Below are positions 59,570 to 64,000 of a stretch of 64,000 bases of DNA, piece after piece. How positions within the stretch are numbered: the stretch's first letter is position 1; each line of letters starts with the position of its first letter. The stretch comes from Flavobacterium glycines. GTDB lineage: Bacteria; Bacteroidota; Bacteroidia; Flavobacteriales; Flavobacteriaceae. The notes beneath the pieces are model-generated. The model ran no database searches. It was given only the letters and a program-made list of their open reading frames with translations, and was not told the origin of the DNA. A program made the translations under genes and the position numbers. The stretch lies in the NCBI RefSeq assembly GCF_900100165.1, contig NZ_FNEO01000001.1, forward strand, positions 868,001-932,000, given 5' to 3'.

Positions 59570-60349
59570 ATGAAAATGAAGAATTTTATAAAATACGGAT
59601 TTACTTTTTTTGCATTCCTGTTACTAGGACTGGGAGGGATTTCTGCACAGCAAAAAGACAAAACTTTGCCAAAAGCGAATGAGGAGTATAGCAAGAGTAA
59701 GTATGCTGAAGCAGAAGCAGATTATAGAATTTCTAATTCAAAATTCCCAAACAGATCTGTTTCTCCATACAATTTAGGAAATGCTATTTACAGACAAAAT
59801 CAGGCTTCGGAAGCAAAATATGCTTACGCAAAAGCTTTAAAAAATGCCAAATCGAGAGTTCAAAAACACAAAGCTTTTCACAATTTGGGGAATGTGTTTA
59901 TGAAAGAGAAAAATTATAGCGAAGCGGTAGAAGCTTATAAAAATGCGTTGAGAAACGGACCTTCTGATGAAGAAACAAGATACAATTATGCATTGGCTAA
60001 AAAAATGCTAAAAGAAAATCCGCCTAAAGATAATAAGGACAAGAAAGATAAAAACAAGGATAAGAATAAAGATAAAGACAAGGATAAAGATAAAAAGGAT
60101 CAGGACAAGAAAGATCAGGACAAGAAAGACCAGGATAAAAAGAATCAGGACAAGAAAAATCAGGATAAGAAAGACGGCAAAGACAAACAGGATCCAAATC
60201 AGCCGCCAAAACCACAACCAGGAGGGATTTCTCAAGACCGATTAAAAAATCTTTTGGATGCAGTTAATAACGAAGAAAAGAAAATTCAGGATAAAGTAAA
60301 CGCTAAGAAAGTAAACGGAAAACCTGTAGAAACGGATAAAGATTGGTAA
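59570..60349 (+). CDS. batC: BatC, TPR protein with a charged Lys/Asp tail
   Basis: A 259-residue exported protein: signal peptide (G-G-I-S-A-Q), three or so tetratricopeptide repeats (about 30-140; N-L-G-N-A-I-Y and N-L-G-N-V-F-M), then a low-complexity segment (about 150-205) of Lys, Asp and Gln. A short tail with Pro (P-N-Q-P-P-K-P-Q-P) and a helix closes the protein. The BatC role as a scaffold is inferred. An alternative ATG lies two codons later. Confidence 0.88.
   Translation: MKMKNFIKYGFTFFAFLLLGLGGISAQQKDKTLPKANEEYSKSKYAEAEADYRISNSKFPNRSVSPYNLGNAIYRQNQASEAKYAYAKALKNAKSRVQKHKAFHNLGNVFMKEKNYSEAVEAYKNALRNGPSDEETRYNYALAKKMLKENPPKDNKDKKDKNKDKNKDKDKDKDKKDQDKKDQDKKDQDKKNQDKKNQDKKDGKDKQDPNQPPKPQPGGISQDRLKNLLDAVNNEEKKIQDKVNAKKVNGKPVETDKDW
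60025..60195 (+). repeat. Tandem Lys/Asp-coding repeats in batC
   Basis: Reiterated 6-bp GATAAA/GACAAG codon pairs, then several 15-bp CAGGACAAGAAAGAT-type units. Replication slippage could change the length in frame. Confidence 0.8.
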
Positions 60350-60354
60350 AATTT

Positions 60355-60430
60355 AGTTGATTCGTTTAATCGCTTTTTGTATTTATTGAAAACGATTAAA
60401 CTATTAAACAGTTAAACTATTAAACAATTT
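60355..60430. repeat. Palindromic spacer repeat, batC-batD
   Basis: CGTTTAATCG faces AACGATTAAAC, and TATTAAAC is repeated three times up to the batD start. It is similar in character, not sequence, to the moxR-DUF58 spacer. Confidence 0.5.
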
Positions 60431-60431
60431 A

Positions 60432-62183
60432 ATGAAAAGATATTTAGTATTCATATTGTTAAGTTTTCAGGCACTTTGGGCTCAACAAGTACAGTTTGAG
60501 GCCAGAGTAAGCAAGAGCACGCTTGGTCTGAATGAAAAATTACAAGTTGATTTTTTTATGAATATTGACGGGGATAACTTTAACGAACCCTCTTTTGAAG
60601 GGTTTCGGGTTATTGGTGGGCCAATGCAACAAGTAAGTCAATCATGGGTAAACGGAAAAAGTTCTTTTGAGAAAATTTATACCTATTACCTTATGCCTAA
60701 TCAAAAAGGAAGTTTAGTTATCAGGCAGGCAACCATAGAATATAATGGAAGAGTTTATAAAACTTCACCGGTAAGAGTGAATGTAACCAATGCCATTCAG
60801 CAACCCAGAGACCCAAATGATATAAGTGTTTCGGCAGATAATAATTTGTATTTAGTAGCCGATGTTTCTAAAACAAGTCCGTATATCAACGAGCCTATAA
60901 CGCTTGTTTATAAATTGTATTTTAATAATATTGGAATCACAAATTCTACTGAAGTAAACAAACCAAAATACAATGATTTTTGGAGTCAGAATATTGATGT
61001 CAAGCAGTTTGTTGTAGAGGAAGGCATGTTCAAAGGACAGAATTTCCGTTATATTGTTTTAAAGAAAGTGGTTTTATATCCTCAAAAATCAGGAAAACTA
61101 ACCATCGAGCCACTTTCGTTAGATATCGATGTGAAATTGCCTACCAATCGCAGAAATATATTTGGAGAAATGCTTTTAAAAGATGACAGAAAGAGAGTCT
61201 CTACAGGTACCAAGACAATTGCTGTAAGAGCTTTACCTGAAGCTGGGAAACCTGTTGGTTTTTCGGGTGCAGTAGGAAGTTTTGATTTTAGAGTGACGCC
61301 TTCTAAAACCGTTTTGAAGAGTGGCGAAAGTCTCGATTTAGTGGTAAGTGCGGCCGGAAAAGGGAATTTAAAATTGTTTACGTTGCCGAAGCCGGTGGTT
61401 CCAAATGCGCTTGAAATGTATGATCCGGTGCATAACGAACAGGTGAATACACCACTTTCGGGAATGGCAGGAAAAATTTCGGATAGTTACACTATTATTC
61501 CGCAATACAAGGGTGAGTACGCCATTAAACCAATAGAGTTCTCGTATTTTGATTTGAATTCAGGACGTTATAAAACCATAACTTCAAAAGAAATTATTGT
61601 CAAAGTACTTGATGGTCCTACTCCTGTAGCTACTGTTGCTTCCAATGCAGATACTACTAAAAACAAAGTGGTAGCTAATGAACAATTCCAATACATAAAG
61701 TTGGATACTGATTTAGAACCAATTCAGGCTAATGATTTTTTTGGTTCGAAATTATTTTATAGTTTATTACTGATTCCTTTTGGATTATTGCCAATAATTG
61801 TATTGGCTAAGAAGAAAAAAGAAACAATTGATGGAGATGTTGTTGGAAACAGAATTAAGAGAAACAACCGTTTGGCTAAAAAGTATTTATCAGAAGCCAA
61901 AAAGCACATCAACAACAAAGAACCTTTTTATGTGGCATTGGAAAAAGCAATGCATAATTTCCTGAAAGCGAAGTTGCATATTGAAACCTCAGAAATGAGT
62001 AAGGATAATATCAGAGAGATTTTGTTGTCTAAAAATGCTAATCCGGAGGCAGTAAATGAGTTTATAGTTCTGACTGAAAACTGTGAGATTGCACGATATG
62101 CGCCATCATCCAGTGCAAGTATTCAAAAAGATTATGAGAAAGCGGTAAGTATAATCTCTGATTTAGAAAAACAGCTTTCTTAA
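60432..62183 (+). CDS. batD: BatD, oxygen tolerance protein
   Basis: A 583-residue BatD. It has a signal peptide (A-L-W-A-Q), then Ig-like strands of the BatD domain from about 20 to 430 (F-E-A-R-V-S-K, K-I-Y-T-Y-Y-L-M-P, Y-K-G-E-Y). One TM follows near 438-458 (Y-S-L-L-L-I-P-F-G-L-L-P-I-I), and a cytosolic helical tail ends at 583. Function follows the Bacteroides Bat system. Confidence 0.92.
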   Translation: MKRYLVFILLSFQALWAQQVQFEARVSKSTLGLNEKLQVDFFMNIDGDNFNEPSFEGFRVIGGPMQQVSQSWVNGKSSFEKIYTYYLMPNQKGSLVIRQATIEYNGRVYKTSPVRVNVTNAIQQPRDPNDISVSADNNLYLVADVSKTSPYINEPITLVYKLYFNNIGITNSTEVNKPKYNDFWSQNIDVKQFVVEEGMFKGQNFRYIVLKKVVLYPQKSGKLTIEPLSLDIDVKLPTNRRNIFGEMLLKDDRKRVSTGTKTIAVRALPEAGKPVGFSGAVGSFDFRVTPSKTVLKSGESLDLVVSAAGKGNLKLFTLPKPVVPNALEMYDPVHNEQVNTPLSGMAGKISDSYTIIPQYKGEYAIKPIEFSYFDLNSGRYKTITSKEIIVKVLDGPTPVATVASNADTTKNKVVANEQFQYIKLDTDLEPIQANDFFGSKLFYSLLLIPFGLLPIIVLAKKKKETIDGDVVGNRIKRNNRLAKKYLSEAKKHINNKEPFYVALEKAMHNFLKAKLHIETSEMSKDNIREILLSKNANPEAVNEFIVLTENCEIARYAPSSSASIQKDYEKAVSIISDLEKQLS

Positions 62184-62205
62184 AGGTATTAGTGTTTAAA
62201 AAAAT

Positions 62206-62949
62206 ATGAAAAAGATTCTTTATATATTGTTATTAGTAAGTCAGGTTTTCTTTGCTCAGAATGATTTTGAAAAAGGGAATGAGTTCTATAAAAAGGGGAA
62301 ATACGAGCAGGCAATTGAAGCCTATAATTCGGTTTTGAGTGCTAAGAAACAGTCAGCTGAATTGTATTTTAATCTGGGGAATTCCTATTATAAGTTAAGC
62401 AAAGTTGCTCCTGCTATTTATAATTACGAAAAAGCATTAGTATTAAGTCCTAATGATAAAGAGATACAGAACAATTTAAGATTTGCTCAAAAACGTACTG
62501 TTGACGAAATCAAAGTCGTACCTAAAGTAGGATTTGATAAAATCATCCGGGATTTTACAGCCATGTATCATTACAATACCTGGGCCTGGATTTCAGTTGT
62601 TTTTTCAATCTTGTTTTTAGGGTGTTTTTTAGGGTATTATTTTTCTGCTTTGGCATTTAACAAAAGAGCATACTTTTTTGGAATGTTTGTAATGCTGCTG
62701 CTGGTCGTGATAAGTGTTGCTTCGGCTGGTTTTGAAAAGAGTTATTTTAAAAATGAAAGACCGGCGATTGTTTTTTCCGAAATTACCGAAGTAAGAAGTG
62801 AACCCCAAAAAATGGGAAACACTGTGGTAATTTTACACGAAGGAACCAAAGTTTTTGTAAAAGAGACAGTAGACAATTGGAAAAAAGTCCAATTGACTGA
62901 CGGTACCGAAGGCTGGATTGATAGCAATGCTATTCAGGAAGTGAAATAA
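62206..62949 (+). CDS. batE: BatE, TPR and SH3 membrane protein
   Basis: A 247-residue protein: signal peptide, two tetratricopeptide repeats (about 20-95, Y-F-N-L-G-N-S-Y-Y-K-L), two TM segments (about 123-146 and 152-172), and a C-terminal SH3-like domain (about 185-247: V-R-S-E-P, L-H-E-G-T-K-V, T-E-G-W-I). It is the last gene of the operon, before a long hairpin. Confidence 0.9.
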   Translation: MKKILYILLLVSQVFFAQNDFEKGNEFYKKGKYEQAIEAYNSVLSAKKQSAELYFNLGNSYYKLSKVAPAIYNYEKALVLSPNDKEIQNNLRFAQKRTVDEIKVVPKVGFDKIIRDFTAMYHYNTWAWISVVFSILFLGCFLGYYFSALAFNKRAYFFGMFVMLLLVVISVASAGFEKSYFKNERPAIVFSEITEVRSEPQKMGNTVVILHEGTKVFVKETVDNWKKVQLTDGTEGWIDSNAIQEVK

Positions 62950-62954
62950 GATTA

Positions 62955-63002
62955 CAGATTTCAGACAGCAGAAGGCAGTTGCGTTCTGCTGTCTGAAATC
63001 TG
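62955..63002. terminator. Long hairpin between batE and cvpA
   Basis: A perfect 19-bp stem (arms 62955-62973 and 62984-63002) with a 10-base loop, filling the gap between two converging genes. No T-run, so it may act as an mRNA end stabiliser or be part of a dispersed repeat family. Confidence 0.7.
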
Positions 63003-63003
63003 C

Positions 63004-63507
63004 TTACTTTGCCTTCAAATTCCCATACCATTTTGTAATCGAAGGATACATAAATCCGGCTGTTTTTTGAATCGGATTGTAAAAGATAGAATTATCCAGC
63101 GTTTCTTTTTTGGCCAAAAAATGATTGTAGTTTATTTTTTCGAAAACAGAAAAGACAAGCCCAATAATCAATACCGTTTTTAGAACACGGAATAAACCTC
63201 CGCCAGCTTTATTAATCCATCCTAAAAAAGCAAAATCAGCCATACCGGTAAGGATTTTGGCTAAGAAATGAATTCCGATTACAATTCCAATGAAAGTAAT
63301 AATAAAGGCAATTACCTGAATAGTGTTAGGATTCCAATGTAAAAATCCTGAAAGAACATCTTTAGTAACAACCGAGAATTTAACGGCAAAATAGGCACCG
63401 ATTATTAGGGAAACAAATGAGGCCAATTCGATAAAAAGACCATTAGTAATTCCTTTGTATAATGCAAAACCCAATAAGGCACCTAAAATAATATCTAAAA
63501 AACCCAT
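63004..63507 (-). CDS. CvpA family protein
   Basis: A 167-residue protein with four membrane segments (about 5-20, 25-45, 64-84 and 102-122). It matches the CvpA (colicin V production) family by its start M-G-F-L-D-I-I-L-G-A-L-L-G and by V-S-L-I-I-G-A-Y-F-A. The family's role is not settled. It converges with batE and diverges from the next gene. Confidence 0.88.
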   Translation of the reverse strand: MGFLDIILGALLGFALYKGITNGLFIELASFVSLIIGAYFAVKFSVVTKDVLSGFLHWNPNTIQVIAFIITFIGIVIGIHFLAKILTGMADFAFLGWINKAGGGLFRVLKTVLIIGLVFSVFEKINYNHFLAKKETLDNSIFYNPIQKTAGFMYPSITKWYGNLKAK

Positions 63508-63575
63508 AATTAAAAGAGAAAAAAATAAAGGGCAAAGATAAAAGAATTATGTTGGTATCTTTGCGAAAATAATTT

Positions 63576-63620
63576 TATGTTTTTATGAACTCATAACTCA
63601 TAATTCATAACTCATAACTG
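63576..63620. repeat. CATAACT repeat spacer
   Basis: ACTCATAACTCATAATTCAT and ACTCATAACTG precede the ATG at 63626: a 7-to-10-base unit repeated four times. It belongs to the same class of low-complexity spacers as 54768-54843. Confidence 0.5.
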
Positions 63621-63625
63621 AAAAA

Positions 63626-63982
63626 ATGTCAAGAGACACACAACTTAAAGAGCGCTGGGATAAGCTCGTTGATATACTTTCCAATCAATTTTCACAAGGC
63701 GAAGATTTAGATTTGGACGCCATCATTTTTCTAATTGGAGTTCAGGAACTGGGTCAGGTGCATCGTGAATACAAAAAAGACGAAAAACTAAACCTGATGC
63801 ACATTGCTATTTGTCGCTTGTTAGAGCCTTATGGTTTCTACGAATTCGATTTTTTTGATGAAGAGGGTTGGCCACATTATAGAGTAAAAGAACAATTACC
63901 CGCTTTAAAGGCAGGGGAACAATCCGTTTTAATGAAAGAAGCCATTGTGAATTATTTCATAGAAAAAGAACTTATTGATTGA
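63626..63982 (+). CDS. Small conserved hypothetical protein
   Basis: A 118-residue soluble protein with many acidic and aromatic residues. Pieces such as I-F-L-I-G-V-Q-E-L-G, H-I-A-I-C-R-L-L-E-P-Y-G and the Y-E-F-D-F-F-D-E-E-G-W-P-H-Y loop look conserved, but I do not know the family. It starts after a repeat-filled leader. The stop is 18 bases before the window end. Function unknown. Confidence 0.7.
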   Translation: MSRDTQLKERWDKLVDILSNQFSQGEDLDLDAIIFLIGVQELGQVHREYKKDEKLNLMHIAICRLLEPYGFYEFDFFDEEGWPHYRVKEQLPALKAGEQSVLMKEAIVNYFIEKELID

Positions 63983-64000
63983 TGATTACAGAGTAACGAT

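Noticed and set aside
60008..60235. Minus-strand open frames rich in Leu/Phe/Val opposite batC
   Set aside because: They are the reverse reading of the Lys/Asp repeat and mimic membrane segments only by composition.
1..64000. tRNA, rRNA or tmRNA genes
   Set aside because: I saw no cloverleaf with the GGTTCGA-type arm or rRNA signature on either strand by eye. A dedicated search would be needed to exclude small RNAs.

Overview
The window looks like a chromosomal segment of a Flavobacterium-like member of the Bacteroidota. The evidence is low GC, many lipoproteins and SPII/SPI outer-membrane proteins, a type IX secretion (T9SS) C-terminal sorting domain on a giant rhamnogalacturonan lyase, a Bat aerotolerance operon, DUF5689/DUF3078/DUF2480/DUF4382 families typical of Flavobacteriia, and promoters of the Bacteroidota type (TAnnTTTG at -7 with an upstream TTG/TTTG).

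Layout. 1-2.8 kb: the 3' end of a TonB-dependent receptor gene and a DUF5689 surface lipoprotein. 2.8-10.6 kb (minus): a DUF3298-like protein, then a two-gene unit of a 1,980-residue secreted PL11 rhamnogalacturonan lyase and a small lipoprotein joined by an ATGA overlap. 10.9-12.8 kb: FKBP-type isomerase and HflX. 12.8-22.5 kb (minus): a long SUF iron-sulfur assembly cluster (A-type carrier, sufB, sufC, sufD, sufS, sufE, DUF59 protein, DUF2480) with three kinds of accessory gene lodged between the core genes: a YoeB-type toxin-antitoxin pair, a four-helix-bundle (23S rRNA intervening-sequence type) gene, and a GxxExxY gene. The last two are bounded by imperfect inverted repeats. 22.7-27.3 kb: MBL-fold hydrolase, subtilase lipoprotein, M1 aminopeptidase. 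27.3-28.6 kb: a REP-associated tyrosine transposase (RAYT) with four REP-like hairpins, a duplicated 82-bp block and a small membrane-protein gene caught between REP copies. 28.7-32.7 kb: lipoprotein and Mfd. 32.9-36.6 kb: CHASE4 hybrid kinase, outer-membrane protein, ACT-like protein. 36.7-42.1 kb: YraN, LD-carboxypeptidase, an endonuclease/exonuclease/phosphatase-fold protein, 3-hydroxyanthranilate dioxygenase, an ALDH7 dehydrogenase, a DUF1508 protein. 42.2-51.6 kb: a signalling-rich stretch (three more histidine kinases, two response regulators, two small outer-membrane barrels, a PPP-type phosphatase, an AlbA_2 protein). 51.7-53.4 kb: DUF4382 lipoprotein and an SDR. 53.7-63.0 kb: moxR-DUF58-batABCDE operon, then CvpA and a small unknown conserved protein.

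Most genes are housekeeping or envelope genes. The least ordinary parts are the modular insertions inside the SUF cluster, the RAYT/REP unit, the internally duplicated lyase, a 20-bp-phased TGCATAA array at 48.75 kb, and several families of short palindromic spacer repeats, including ones inside the Bat operon. I found no rRNA, tRNA, CRISPR array or obvious defence system.
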